The notes under the pieces were generated by a model, which did no database searches, had not been told where the DNA came from, and saw nothing but the letters and a program-made list of their open reading frames with translations. From positions 558,001 through 622,000 of the forward strand of contig LODT01000041.1 in NCBI GenBank assembly GCA_001606155.1: DNA of 64,000 bases, written 5' to 3'. Positions 30,104 to 44,600 of this stretch are shown one piece after another. The position numbers and the translations under genes are program-made. Within the stretch, counting starts at the first letter, position 1. Each line of letters starts with the position of its first letter. This DNA is from Tieghemostelium lacteum (Eukaryota; Evosea; Eumycetozoa; Dictyosteliales; Raperosteliaceae).

Positions 30104-33100
30104 ATGAAGAATAGTAAATTTGAAGGTGTATCATCTCCAAAATCAAATGTATTAAAAAAAATTAAAGATATATTTGGATCTACTTCATATTCATTATTGA
30201 ATAGTAGTAACCAACAACAACAACAACAGCAACAGCAATCATCACAACAGCACCAGCATCAACATCAACAACAACATCATGATGATGATAATAATAATAA
30301 TATTAGTGCAAGTAATATCACACAACATGGTAGTTTAAACTACCGTTCTATTGGATATAGTATACATGATATTCAAGTGATAAATGATAGGTTAAAATCA
30401 GAGTTACAGTTATATAAGAATCAGACTATTGGTACTAGATTGACTTTTCTAAGAGAATTATGTGATTATATTAAATTGTTTAAATTGGAGTCTATTGAAC
30501 AGGTTTGGAATTTGGTTTCGGATTTGGTTGAAGATAACAAACCTTTGGAATCTCAGTTGGTTACTATTCAGTTTATGATATCTATTGTAGATAGTAACTA
30601 TGGGATGTTGGGTGACCTTAGACTAGAGTTTTTTCGATTAATTACATCGAAACAAACACCTTCTAATTCCTCACAGAATCTAAGTTCATTGTCATCTCTA
30701 ATGCTTAATAGTAACCCTGATTCCCCTCATAGTAGTTTTAGTAATTTTAATAGTATATCTCAACAGACATCTTCAACAACCTCAGTATCATCTGCAACAG
30801 CATCTACTGGTGTTAGTGGTGGTACATCAGCCCCATTGTCAAATTCCACATCAAATATTTTAGAAAGCAATCAGACATTGAGTAGTCTCAGTATACAGCT
30901 ATTGACAATGAAAATCAAAGCTTTGGGATGTCTAATTAGACAAGGAAAGGATATTATACCATTTGAGAATCAAATTATAGATATACTCATTCACTTTATG
31001 GGTGTTGTGAATTTTTATTACAATAAGTATACCAATAATCTAAATAATGGAAGTACAGGTAGTAGTGGTCTTTCATCACCTTCAAGTTCAAATTCATCAC
31101 TTTCAAGTCTTACAAGTACCTCTACACAGAATGTAATTAATAGTATTGGAGGTGGAGGTGTGAATACCACAACTCAGAATATAAATGATATAGATGATAG
31201 TCAAAAATCAATATTAGGAGGTCAGTTATCACCTAATCTTGCAAACTATCATCACATCCCTTCTTATCAGTCATTCCAGGAACTCTTTACTCTCATTGAG
31301 AATATCATAAGAAATGCAGCAAATCTCTTGTCTGAAGGTGACATTGCATCACTTATCAATACTATATGTCTACTGAGTAACAGTTCAACATCACTACCAG
31401 TAATTGAACTGTGTTTATCATTCTTTGATGTAATTACCAAGATGGTACTCATACCACCACCTTGTGTAAGTATGGTTATATCATCACTTTGCAAATCTGT
31501 AAATATTGAATATGCTTGCAACCAGTCTTGGAGAACCATGCAGAATATACTGGAAAAGTATGGTAACCAGGGTATACATTCATTATGCTCCATTCTAAAT
31601 GATCCACAAAATCGTCTGACAATTAATCTTCTCAGAGGTGCTGTATTCTTTATTGGAATGTCTATATGGGGATCACAAAGAGTACAATCGTTAAATGTGC
31701 CTCCTAGTTTTGTTCTACCAGCTCTATTTAATAGTCTTTCTGGAAAACAAGAGATTATAGCTTACGAGGTAATTCTAGCACTTCGAAGACTTGTAAAAAA
31801 ATATGGGTGTGAATTGCATGTGGAATGGGATTTGATACTACTGATTATCGAGAAGATATGGGGTCTTTTAGCTATAGGTGACCAAGACCATACCAATTCT
31901 CTATTTATAGTACTACGAGATACTATAGTTCAAATTGAGGAGTTGGATGAAAAAGATCTCTTTGAAGGCTCAAAATCAAGACTTTTTCAGTTATCGAGCC
32001 AATTTTTTAAATTCAAGTCTGAAGATCAGATTCTGCAGGTGATTGAGAAGCAACAGATTAAAATGCATCCTTCACATGCACTTTGGATTGAAAAGATTCA
32101 AAATCTAATTGAACTCTTTTTTAGAATTGATCCAAGACCTAGAATTAGAAAGAAGATTTTGGATTTGGTCAAACAAAGTTATTTTACATATAGGTTATTG
32201 TATGGTGAAGAGATTCTAGAGAAGGTTATTGTACCTACTTTCTATGATATTTATCGTGATAGGGACATAGGTGTTCGTTTATATGGTATTGAAATTATTA
32301 TTGATATACTGTATAATTCAACAGTTCAACAAACATCTATATTTCATAGTCTTATTACGATTTTAGATAGATCTATTAGGGAGAGTAGTCATTCATTGGT
32401 TAATACATCTCAATTGGAGATCTCAAAGATTTCATTATCTGGTCTATTACAGATATTCTCTAAACAGTTTCTACTACCTCCACCATCATTAGCTATTGAA
32501 TTGTGGTCTTTGATATTCTCTCATCTTAACAATGACCGTATATTCATTAGAAAAGAGATTCTATCAACTCTCTCACAAATATCATCAAACAAATGGTACC
32601 AAATACAGTATCAGCTTATACCCAGTCTATTCTTGCACTGTTCAGAAAGTAACCAATTTCTAAATGAAGTTTCAACTATGATAAAGTCACCTAGAGGTAA
32701 CAATAACAGTATAAATAGTAACAGTTTAAGTAGCAACCCTACTGCAATTGGTACCAGTAGTACCAATAGTACATCATCTTCCAATACATTACAACAAGCA
32801 CCACAACAGTACAAATCAAGAATCTCCAAATATAATGATGGAGGTTATTTTTCAATATCTATAATTTGGAATCATCTCTTGGAAAGACTTTCTAAGGAAT
32901 CCAATTTCGAACTCTATCTAACCATTCTAGATATTTTTTCAAATTTTTTGAAAAACAAATATATACTTATCAGTCTAAATAATTTTGAAATCCAATCACT
33001 TGTAAATATAATTTCAAAATCATTAAATGATAAGAATCTAGGTATTTCAATTTCTGAATTTCAAGTATGTAATTCAACTCATGCACTATCTTTTATATAT

Positions 33101-36100
33101 ATTAATATATTTAATTTTTTAGGGAGAAAACAAAAAAGAAATTATTTATATATTGGCATTTGAAATACTATGTAATTTAGTTTATTATGCCATTTCCAAA
33201 GACAAAGAAAATACATTGGTATTTCAGAGTATAATTACAACACTCTTTACAGGACTCTGCCAAAAATGGTCATTTTCCAATGAGGCAAGACTTAAAATTC
33301 AAACCATTTGTTTAAATGGTCTAATGATTTGTCTAGTGGAATTTCCAATACAAATCACTTTGAAATATATTCAAAATATTACAAAAGCATTACACCAAGT
33401 ATGTTATTAAAATTAATTAATTTATTTATTCAAATTTATTAACTAATATATATAACTTAGATAACAACATCAAGTAACACACAAAAAGATACTTATTTTT
33501 CAATTTTACAGTATTTGAATTTATTGGTATCTATAACATCAATTTCTCAACAGTTACCTTTTGAGACATTAACTTTTATCTTTAAATTGTTGATTCAGTT
33601 TATTGATAAAAGTAAATATACACCTGCTATTATATTGGTGGCATTTCAGAGTTTGATAAGATGGTTTACCAGTTGTTCATTATCCTATAGAGTACTACTG
33701 GTTAAAAATATTATAAAGAGTCTTGATCAACAATTGAAAGAGAAAAACTCTTTATTAATTGAAGTCTGTATTGAACTACTGAATAGATATATTCATACCA
33801 ATTATGATCCATTTCATTATCCTATTAGAAACCCAAGTAATGTATTCCAGTGTGGTCAGACTAAAACATGGATACAAGGGTCCTCTTTGATTACTATAAA
33901 AACTGGTAAATTAGGGTGGGCTGAAGTTACTCTTAGAAAACCTACTGGATGTGTTGTATGGTTAATGAGATTCCAAGATAATAATAACTCATCAATGATC
34001 AATGGTCTTACAAGTCAATATGATCTCTTTAATAACCAACAACAAATTCAACAGTTGCAATTACAACTCCAACAACAACTCCAACAGCAATTGTTACAAC
34101 ATTTTAGTAATCAACAACAACAACAACAGGTTATATATTCACCATCATCTTCAATGTCACCTACTTCACCAAACTCAAATTCTGGTGAATTCATTCTAAC
34201 AAACTCTGAACCACAAGCATCCACCAACCATCTACCAGACCAATCAGTCAATAATAGCAGTATCTCATCTAATAACAATAACACAACCATCTACCATGAG
34301 ATTATTGATGAGATTAATAATAGTAATCAATTGATTGATAAGTTATCACATTTGATAAAGAAGTATGAGGTTGAATCTGGTAATGAATCTGGTGTAAAAC
34401 CAATGTCTTCGGTGGACCAACTACAGATTAGAGGTGTTGATAAAGATTTGTCGTTATTACCATTCTCTGGTAGTAACTCAGTTTCAGATCCAACATCACC
34501 TACACATATACCAATGTTATCACATTCAAAGACATTCTCACCAATGACTTTGGAAAATCTTCAAAAAGAGAAAATCAAGTTATTCCCATCATGTTATGAT
34601 AGCACTACTCTTACTGACACTACCTCTCAGAGTAGCAACAAAAACAGTCTTGTTCTAAATAATAGTCAGTTAAATGACATTTTGAATGAGATTTCAATGG
34701 AGGAGTATAAAGAAGATCTATTTGGATATGGTAATAGTTATAATGATGAAAGCTATCTGAATTTGAAAGTACCAATATTCACCCCTAAAAAAGATTATAA
34801 TCATGATAATTTGTTTTTAGCTAGTAATCTTGATAGTCCTTATAAGAATTCCTATGAAGATCATTATGGGGGAGGTGATTCTGATGGAATTGATGATTTA
34901 GAATCTAGTAATACCATTTCATCATTATCTAAACTCTATCCACCTTTACCTTCTTTTGATGAAGAAGAAGAACTTTTATCATTCTTTTCAGTTTCATCAC
35001 CAAACAACTCTGATCCTGATCAATTGAGACTTAATTTATCAACTCAATTACTTTTACATGCAGTACCCAAGTCACCACCAAACCCCTCTTCAACACCATC
35101 ATCCTCAACACAATTTACAGATCAGCAACAACCTAGTAATACAATTTCATCACCTAATGGTAAACACTCTACGATCCCAATTCAAATACCAAATAACAAT
35201 AGTAAATCTCTAAAAAATCTCAACAATTCATTAAAAGATTCAACATCCTCTATGCAAGCACAACAACAACAACAACAAAATGAATCAATATTCTCATTGT
35301 CTGTTGATGATCATAAAAAAGAGTTAGTAACTTTTGGTGGTAGAGAAAACGAAGAGGATAATGATATCGTTCAATTACAATTAAATGATTTACAATCAGA
35401 ATCCCCTGTTCCAATATCAAGTTCTCCCTTATCTAAATTATCTTTAATAATGAACAATAATAACAGTAATAACAATATTAATGATAAAAATTCAAATCAA
35501 GATAATGCAATTGTAAAATCAACATCATTTACAGTTGATAATACCAATACTCCACCATCTTCATTGACAATGTTACATATTCCCTTTTTATCTCAATCTC
35601 CAAATAACTCCTCATTACTTGAACAACAACAGCAACAACAATCTCAACCACAGGTACAACAAGTTATTACACCACCAATGGTAACTCAATCTAATCAAGA
35701 AGATAGAACGTCATCACCATTACCATTACCAACAGCAACTACAACAACATCATTCTCACCAGTTACATCACAAAGTAATATAAATACAACAATAGTTAAT
35801 GCACCAACAACAATTAAATTAACAAATAAGTTAATACCACAATTGATTCTACAAAAACAAAACTCATTAGAGGAAATATCAAAGAGTTTTAAACCATCAA
35901 TTACACCACTAAACAGTAGTTCACCTTCAATAATTAAACAATTTGATATTAATAATAATAATAATAATAGTAATTCAATTTCAACTCCTATTCAAATTGT
36001 AAATAATAATATATCAATGTTACCAACAGTTGTTAAACCAATGACATTTAAACCAACTAGTTCATTTAAAATACCATTTTCACCTGGAAATCATCAACAG

Positions 36101-37174
36101 AATGTTATACAATCAAATTTATCATCAACACCACAGGCAATGATACCAAATCTATTTGATGATATTGGTAGTGGTAGTGGTGCTAATAGTACCAATCAAG
36201 GGTCTACAAAATATGGATCACCATTTCCACTTTCAATGGCAGGTAATTTATCACCACCTCATTCACCATCACCACCTCCTATTCCATCAGGTGGAGGTAA
36301 TTCAATGTCTGAAGGTGAAGATGAACAACAAACTGCCAATAGTGATATAGAATCTGATCCTTCTATTTTAGATCCAAGTATTGTATTCTATCATTTACAT
36401 CAATTTTCAGGTGATGTAACTACTGAGATTAAAACTGGAAATCATGCATTCCAAAGAGCCTTAACAGTACTAGATCACACATTTTGTTCAGAAACTTATA
36501 AAATTGGTGTACTTTATGTTGGTCCTGACCAAACTACTGAAGAACAGATTTTCTCCAATAGTAAAGGTTCACCAAGATATCAACAATTTCTACAAGATTT
36601 AGGTGAAACCATTAGACTTTCTGAGAGAATAGATGTGTATCCTGGTGGTTTAGATCGTAATGGTAAGACTGATGGTGAATTTTCAATCTATTGGAAAGAC
36701 AGAATCACTCAAGTCATCTTTCATGTAGCTACACTGATGCCGACTAACATCGAACAAGATCCAACGTTCACCAACAAGAAAAGACATATTGGAAATGATT
36801 ATGTTAATATTATCTATAGTGATTCCCCAAATGCACAGTTTAACCAAAACATCATTTCTGGTCAATTTAATTTTGTAAATATTATTATACATCCTCTGGA
36901 TTTAGGTTGCTATCGTATTGAAGTTAAAAAGAAGAAGGAATTATCTATATTCGGACCTATTCATAACCATCAGATTATATCATCTAAATCACTACCATCA
37001 CTTTTGATTCAGACTGCAATCAATGCTAATCTAATGTCTATGCAACATGATGGTAAAACTGAATTCATTTCCAATCTTGAAGAACGTCTGAAACAAATTA
37101 AAACTATAAAGGAAAGATTTGCAAAGGAAGATGATGGTTGGTTAGATTTAATTTCATTAAGAAAGAAATTATAA
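30104..37174 (+). CDS. tsc2: Tuberin (TSC2) homologue, Rheb GTPase-activating protein
   Basis: Three exons (30104-33064, 33123-33398, 33461-37174; 58- and 62-bp introns, all phase 0) encode 2316 aa, longer than human tuberin (about 1800) because of Gln/Asn/Ser runs. The N-terminal half is a HEAT-like solenoid, as in the tuberin N-domain. The RapGAP-type domain lies at about residues 2050-2250: GGLDRNGKTDGEFSIYWKD, QVIFHVATLMPT and KKRHIGNDYVNIIYSD, which contains the catalytic Asn-thumb region. Tuberin with hamartin inactivates Rheb and so restrains TORC1. The central 900 residues are low-complexity with many SP/TP sites and could carry phospho-regulation. Confidence 0.94.
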
Positions 37175-37264
37175 TAAACAAATACATGTGAACATCCGCT
37201 AAATTTTTTTTTGAATATTCAAATTTTATAACCGCCATTTTTTTTGTAAATTTTTTAATATACC

Positions 37265-38955
37265 ATGACACTTCTAGAAAAACAAGCATCACTAGAGAAA
37301 AATACTACAAATAAGTCTAGTGGTGAAATGACTGTTGATCATGGTACTAAAAATACAGGCACTTATATTGATGAGGCTTTTGAATATGATTGTCCAATGT
37401 ATTTTGATTTTACTGCCTATGTAGAACCAAAATCATTAGCCAATATCAATAATAATAGTTATAATATTCAAAATAGAAATAAATTATTTTCAATATCACC
37501 TCAAACTACACCTAGTACATCTATCATACCAAACCCAATATCAACACCAACTGCAATTGATGTTCTTCATATAAATAATAATAGCGATATAGTTACAAAT
37601 TTAGAGACTGATATTGATATTCAAAATATAAATACAAATAATGTATTGAGTATTGATGGCTTTGAAATTGATCATATAGAATTGGATTTGGATGCATGGT
37701 TTAGTCAATACCATCCATTGCAATCTCCAATCAAAAAGAAAGTAAACTCAAGAGTCTCTACATCACAACCTCCATCAGCTCCATCTAGACTATCTTCAAT
37801 TAAAAAACCACCATCAAGATTATCTTCTGCTGTTAATAAACAGTCTACTAGATTGTCATCAGCTGTGACAAAACAAACACCTCCATCTAGATTATCATCA
37901 GCTGTGACTAAACAAGTTACTCCTGCTAGATTATCATCAGCTGTGACTAAACAAGCACCTCCTTCTAGATTATCATCTACTATTAGTACAACAACAGCAT
38001 CAAGATTATCTAAAGCACCATTACCAACTATAACTACAGATAAAAAACCAACAACAGCATCAAGATTATCTAAGGCGCCATTACCAACTATAACTACAGA
38101 TAAGAAACCAACAACATTAGCTAAAAAACCTCCATTACCTTCCACTACAACTTCTAAAAAACCACCAGCAAGATTATCATCAACATCCACCATAAAACAA
38201 GCATCAAAATCTAATTGTCCAATAGTTATTCCTCAATTTGATTCTGAAACTACAACAATAACATCAACTACCACAACTACAACAATAACCACAACAGTAA
38301 AGAATAAATCACCATCTAACAGTATAATTAGTAGACCTTTAGGTAGACCACCAAATATAGTACCAATTTTGAAATCTACATCACCAAATATAGTTCCAAG
38401 AACAACCACCACTATTGCCAAAAAATCAGCATTGGGTTTCAATAAACCCCCTCTTTTATCCAAATCCAATATTCAAAGCACTATAGTTTCCTCTAAAAAA
38501 CCTCCAATTCCATCCAATATTGGATGTTTGGAGAATAAAGAAAATGTAGATTGTAAAAATAATATAAATATAAATAATAACAGTAATAGTAATAGCAAGA
38601 CATGTAAATCAATAACAACAACAACAACTACAACTACAAAAGTGGAACTCGATCTTGAACTAGATTTAGACGATACATTGAAAGCAATCTTAGAGAATCA
38701 TAACAAAAAATTCCCACAACCTCCTCCAACTTCAACTCTTCACTCTGTAAAGGAAATTCAAATTGTGAGTATATATTTAATTTAGAAAATATAAAAATAC
38801 TAATTATATTCATTATTGTATAGTGGGAAGAGTTTTCAGGTCAAAAATATAGAGATTGTACCATCGAAGAAAGAGAAATTGCGAATAAATGGATTACAGA
38901 TAAAAAATTAAATTTAAATAGTAATGTAGTGGAGAAAAGAGAAAGTATATTTTAA
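37265..38955 (+). CDS. Low-complexity protein with TPX2-like N-terminal motifs and a KEN box
   Basis: Two exons (37265-38764 and 38824-38955, 59-bp intron, phase 0) encode 543 aa. Near residue 36, EAFEYDCPMYFDFTAYV resembles the TPX2 Aurora-A-binding motif, and near residue 140 DLDAWFSQY resembles the second TPX2 segment with its buried Trp-Phe. Then come basic repeats built on RLSSAVTKQ (about 175-245), two 22-residue units with SRLSKAPLPTITTDKKPTT, many KKPP motifs, and a KEN box (about residue 422, LENKENVD). The C-terminal exon is charged. TPX2 activates Aurora A on spindles and is destroyed by APC/C. The family call is inferred from short motifs. Confidence 0.6.
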
Positions 38956-39097
38956 AACAAAAACCATAATAAAGTAGAAATGAAGAAATATATTTCTTCC
39001 CTCCTACTTGTTTAATATTTATTTTTGGTTTCCTTTCTTTCTTTCTTTGACTATTTGTTACAATATCTTTAGCTATACATATATATTTTGATTTTTC

Positions 39098-39851
39098 TTA
39101 ATTTATTATTTTCAAACCTTGAAGGATATCAGGATTCTTTAAAGTGCCTCTTTTATATTCCTCCAATGATATGTTTCCGTCGCAATTCTCATCCATTTTA
39201 TCAAAAAATTCATCAATTAATTCGTGTGGGTCAAATTTCTTTCCTGAATAGGTAACAAATGTACCTACTAATTTATACATGCTCTCCAATATTGATTCCA
39301 TTTCTAGTTTAGTTATATATCCGTTACCATCCAAATCGTATAATGAAAATGCAACTAAATTCAAATTTAAAAAGTTTTAGTACACCTTATCTATATGATG
39401 ACGTCTTTTACACTTTATAACCTACATTCTATTTTTTCCTCTGGTGTTCCTCTAGTTATTGATGAAACTCCGCAAACTATTAAATTTCAAGATTAGTACA
39501 CATTAGTGGTCTCTATATACTGAATTTAAAACATACCAAACTCTTGAAAGTTAACAGTTCCATCTTTATTCTTATCAAAAACATTAAATAAAAGTTCATG
39601 TAAGAATTGATCGGCTATACCCATTTGTGTCATTAACTCTTTAAATTCTATCCTATCTATTATTCCAGATGGTGAATCCTTTCTAAATTGTTTATATAAT
39701 ACTTTTAATTCCTTGGCGTCGACTATAGATAAATTAATGGTAAGAACAGGGTCCACTTGTTTTATTTGAAGATCAAAAAAGATAACTTACAATGAGTTGA
39801 TGCTTGTAAAAGTTCAACTTCCTCTTTTTTTAATGATAATTGGTTACCCAT
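39098..39851 (-). CDS. Neuronal calcium sensor (NCS/frequenin) family protein
   Basis: Four exons (39851-39791, 39722-39537, 39476-39426, 39354-39098) splice in frame to 184 aa. The start MGNQLS is a good N-myristoylation site. EF1 is degenerate (RKDSPSG in place of KDCPSG), EF2 is DKNKDGTVNFQE, EF3 DLDGNGYITKLE and EF4 DENCDGNISLEE, each a canonical 12-residue loop. SSITRGTPEEKIEFAFSLYDLDGNGYI and NPDILQGL follow NCS-1 closely. It should couple calcium to membrane targets such as PI4-kinase. D. discoideum has an NcsA protein; strict orthology is unproven. Confidence 0.87.
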
Positions 39852-40034
39852 AGTATACTTTTTTTTCCTCTGTGTAAATGCAATAAGAGATATTTATTAT
39901 CTTTTTTTAGAACTTAGGGGTAGGTAAATGAAAAATAAAAAAAACTTTTCATTTTTTAGTGACACCATTTTACACCGCATTTCTTTGTGACCTACAAATA
40001 ACAGGTTAGATAGAAAATAGTATTTCTATGAGTT

Positions 40035-40685
40035 TTACAGGGTGACTAGAAATTGTTTAGTTATTTTAGCAATCTCGGAAACTTGTTCCATTGCACCTAC
40101 ACCAATATCACCACAAAACAGGGTCTTAGAGATTGGCGGTATGAATTTGACATTCGTATTGGATAAAGATTTTAGTGCATCCATGTGTTTGGATGTAAAA
40201 GGATTCTCCCACATTAGTGTATTCATTGCAGGTGCTATTATCAAAAATTTAGTTTTATAATCCCAAGCTCTACACACAGAAGTCTTAAATTTATATTAAA
40301 AGTATTAATTTTTGTTGTAGTTTTTGTTGATACGAAAAAAAATAACAAATAGACATACAAGTAAATTATCAGCCATACCATTTGCTAATTTAGCTAAGGT
40401 ATTAGCAGAACAAGGGGCAATTAACATTGCATTAGCCCAATTTCTTAAATCTATATGTAGTGCTGATCTTTTTGATAGATCTACTTTGTTATCCCATTCA
40501 TCACTATCTATATAAACCTTAACTTTAGATTTAAGGTAATCTATATCCTCTAAACTTAAAAACTTTAGAGATTTCTCTGTTGCTATAATTTCCACATTAA
40601 AATCATTCAAAAGTAAATCAAGTAATGGTCTTGCTTTTATTGTTGCCACACTACCAGTAAAACATAAAAGTAGATTAGTTTTCAT
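40035..40685 (-). CDS. ppcdc: Phosphopantothenoylcysteine decarboxylase
   Basis: Two exons (40685-40359 and 40283-40035, 75-bp intron, phase 0) encode 191 aa, the normal length. This HFCD flavoprotein converts 4-phosphopantothenoylcysteine to 4-phosphopantetheine in CoA synthesis, using FMN. Visible motifs: CFTGSVATIKARPLL at the FMN site, LHIDLRNWANAMLIAPCSANTLAKLANG, SVCRAWD across the splice, APAMNTLMWENPFT (the PXMNXXMW signature) and the substrate-binding KTLFCGDIGVGAM, which has the reactive Cys. All catalytic features appear present. Confidence 0.93.
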
Positions 40686-40752
40686 TATGTTTATTATTAT
40701 TATATATTAACTGTACAATTGATAGTGAATTTTTAAAAAATTAAAATTTAAA

Positions 40753-41479
40753 TTAATTTCTTAAAAATGTTTCTTCAAGCTCCCATATTTCCTCATTCTT
40801 TTCCTTTTTAGAACTGTTTTCAACAATTATTTTAGTTTTTAATAAAATCTTATTTTTAGTCTATTTGTTTATAAATTTCCAAAATTAATATGCCATCAAA
40901 ATAGTTTTAATCAAAAATCTATACATACATATGATCTTTTATCTCTTTTCAAACTTGTCCAGAATAATTGAAACTCTTTTGAAATTTCATTATCAATTTT
41001 GTTTTCCAATCTCATTTGATTAAAAGTAGAGTAAACAGTTCTCATTATGGATTCCGATGAAATATCTGAATTATTATTAAACCATTCCCTTCTAAACCAA
41101 CCAACACATAGTCTCTTCTTTCTCTTAACATCACTAGTCATCATTTGAATTGATTCTATTGTTAAATATAAAAAATACTAAAACATGAATGAATATGTTA
41201 GAAACAGTCTAATTTAATTTTAGATTTGAAGATACATACATTTTTACATATTACTCTTAAATCTTTAATAGAAACAAATCCTTTTGGTGGTGAATGAAAA
41301 TCCAATTTAGTTTGATTAAACTGAGGAGTATTATTTATATTATCTGGAATATCATTTGTGTTTTTATGTGAGGCATCTGGTGTTAAATATTTGTTTAAAA
41401 AAGGTGAGTTTTCGATGTATGGGGATTGAAATGGTTGAGAATTCTTTTTGTTGAATGTAGGAGTTTTAAAGGTATCCAT
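40753..41479 (-). CDS. Small basic protein of unknown function
   Basis: Three exons (41479-41240, 41177-40929, 40860-40753), all phase 0, encode 198 aa. The 68-bp second intron precedes a Lys-rich exon that ends at the TAA at 40753-40755. The N-terminus has several S/T-P sites (TPTF, SPYI, SPFL, TPDA, SPPKG) suitable for cyclin-dependent kinases. The middle is aromatic and basic (KRKKRLCVGWFRREWF). The C-terminus is charged. I do not recognise the family; cell-cycle phosphorylation is only suggested by the SP/TP cluster. Confidence 0.72.
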
Positions 41480-41685
41480 AGTTTTTGAGATTTTAAGATT
41501 TAAGTGAATAGAATTGAAAAAGATAAATCTTTGTTTTAAATAGATGCATCAATTATTTATCTGAAGATACGAATCGAGTTTCAATGAATTCACAAAAGAG
41601 TGAAAAATTTAAAAATCAACATATTTGGTGCGTTTCAATTAAAAAAAAAATGTATATATAATTTCCAAGTATTTATCTATAATTT

Positions 41686-44600
41686 TTAGCGATTATCATT
41701 ATTACTACTATTTTGGTTGTTATTCTGATTATAAGCACTGGTATTATATATATTTATCCTTGGAAAATTTGGTTTATATTGAAGAAATGATCTTTCAGTA
41801 TATTTCTTATTTTGGTTCGACTGTAAGATATAGCTGTTACTATTTAATGTTGTTGGTTGTGGTGGTTGAATATATGAGCTAGTACTATTATAATTGTTTT
41901 TTAGATAACTATTATTGATATGATTCATAATGTGATTGTGATGATAGTCATTATCAAATTTTTTAAGTATCAAAAAGGATGACTTGGGAGTGGTAGGAGG
42001 TGAGAATCTAAATGGTAGGTTAGAGTCTTGGTTGCCTCCCACTGTGATTGTTGATGCTGTCTGAATGGTACTTTGATTCTCTAGAATAGTCAGTTGTGAT
42101 AGTTCCATTAATTGTTTAGAATTTGGATACAACATATCACTGTCTGCACTGTATCTATTGGATTTATGTTTATAATGAATATCTCTCTTGGATTTACTAG
42201 AGATATTTTGTAAATGATTGTTATTGTTAACATTTGAAGTGACTTTGTCGTCTGTAGTTGTGGAGTTTGGTTGTTTAGTTGACAGATCCAAAAATGACAA
42301 GGTATTGTCTTTTAATTGACATGGACTTGGAGAATTTGGTATTTTAAATGACATTATACTAGATCCAGAATGGGTTCTTCTGAGACCATTAATGGTGGAT
42401 TTCATCTTTTGCTCTTCAATTTCATAGTTGCTCAGTAGTTTAGTAAGACGATGTACAATAGTATCAAATGCTGGTCTTTTATCTGGATCTTGGTGCCAGC
42501 ATTCTTGCATAATCTCAGCATAGTTAGGGTCACAATTTAATGGGATAGGTGGACGATAGCCTTCAAGAACACGATTTTCAATCTCTGAGTTAAAAGCAAT
42601 GTCACTGTATGGAAGAGTTCTAGTTATCATCTCCCACATGATAATACCAAATGAATAGGTATCACATTTTTCAGAGTAAACTGTTCCTTTAATGACTTCT
42701 GGTGCCATCCAAAGTGTGGTACCTTTACGCATTTGATGATAGAGATTTGGATTCTTATCTTTGAAGTTCTCTACGCTGTTGGACTGCTGTAAAACTGATG
42801 GTACAAAGATACCAGTGATTCTTGATCTATTAATACAGGTATTGAAATCTGCAACTTTAATATTAACCTTGGAATTCAAGCTCAATGAAAGTACCAGTAG
42901 ATTAGGAGACTTCAAATCCAAGTGCAGAATACCCAAACTATGTAGATAATGAATACCTTTTGCTATATCAATAGCCATTTTAAGTACTAATTTATATGGA
43001 ATTACTAATGAATGATCAGCTAGACAATCCATTAAATTTCCTCCGGGTATGTATTCCATTACAATAGACCAATTTCGAATCTTTGTAGAACCACCTACAT
43101 ATTTAACAATATTGGGATGACTGAGCATTGAAAGTACTCTCACCTCTGCAAAGAATTCTTGCATCATCTCTGGTGTTGGATCATCAAATTGATGAAGTTT
43201 CTTTACAGCCACAACAATATGATTATCTTCATCTGGTATGGCGCCAGGTGCTTTGGCAGACACCCAATTTCCGCTGTTATTACTATTATCTTTCTGACTG
43301 ACTCCACTTCCACCATTGGAATGTTCAAAACCTCCTAATTGTGAAAGATGTTTTTTAATATCTCCTAATGACATGGTGGCTTTATAGATATCACCAGTGG
43401 CACCTGATCCTAATTTCTCTAGAATCTTTAATTCCTTATCTACATCAATTTCTTTGTTTCCAGAATGTATATTTTCGCATTTTACCGTAATTAGAATATA
43501 GTGAATTTCACGTTGATTGATGACCAATTGAATTACCTCTGAGAGTTCAGTTTGTTCAAAAACTGTCAGAGATGCTTTAATATAAAACCATTCTCCTTTG
43601 GTAATAATACCGTTGGTTGGAACCAAAGACAGAGAGAATAGTTTCTTATTGGGATCTGGTTGATAAAATTGAAAATTAGCCTCTGTTTGACCGCTGTTAC
43701 TTATGAGGAATTTATCAGTAATTCTTTGATAGATTTTGGCAGGACCTGAATTCTTTTTTCCACCACGGAAATTTAAAGTATATTTTGACAGTCTGACAAT
43801 AGAGTATCCCAATGACTTTGGTATACTGTTTGGTGAGTGTTGAGATTTTGGATCTATATATCTACCCTCAGAGATCATGGTATGAGCCAATTCCTGAAGA
43901 CTTTTAATTATAGATGGGTTGCTTTTGATAAATGTTATCATTTTTTGTTTGTTTTCACTGTTGAGTTCCACACCTGAACAAGCTTGTAGGAAAAGAGGAA
44001 GATATGGGTCAGTTTCTACTCTACAATAGAGAGTAAATTCCATACCACCTTTAATATGGAGAGTAGAGTAAATATCAATTTCCACATGATTATAGGCAAT
44101 TAATTCAACTGAGATTGTGAGTTGTTCACCTTTTTGAACTGTGCCTGATGAAGGAGAAAATGTGAGATTATAATTGGGATCAAATGGAGAGAGAATTTCA
44201 TAACTGAATGAACAGGAACCAATATTACTAATTTGGAAATAATCTCTAACTAAATGGTGAACTATTATCTTTGGTTGGTGTCTGTGTACTGATGGTGATT
44301 GTGGTCTTGGTACACCATTATTAAATCTAGGTGAAGAAGGTGGACTTGATGAAGGTGATATTGATATTGGTGTTGTTGAACTGGCACCTGAATGTACAGA
44401 TGAATGTGTACTTGTACCACCGCTTCCACTACTGTGTGAATTGGTTGTACCTCCACTTCCTCCCACACCTCCGGTATTATTATTATTATTATTATTTACT
44501 GGTATCGGTAGTTGAGTTATTGGAGTGTAGAAAGGTGATGATGCAGTACCACCTATGACAAATGTCATTGTTCTCTGTGGAGACATTGATCTTTGAGGTT

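Noticed and set aside
37705-38193. 162-codon minus-strand frame in the TPX2-like gene
   Set aside because: It is the antisense reading of the tandem RLSSA/SRLSK repeats; codon content mirrors the repeat and there is no support for a gene.
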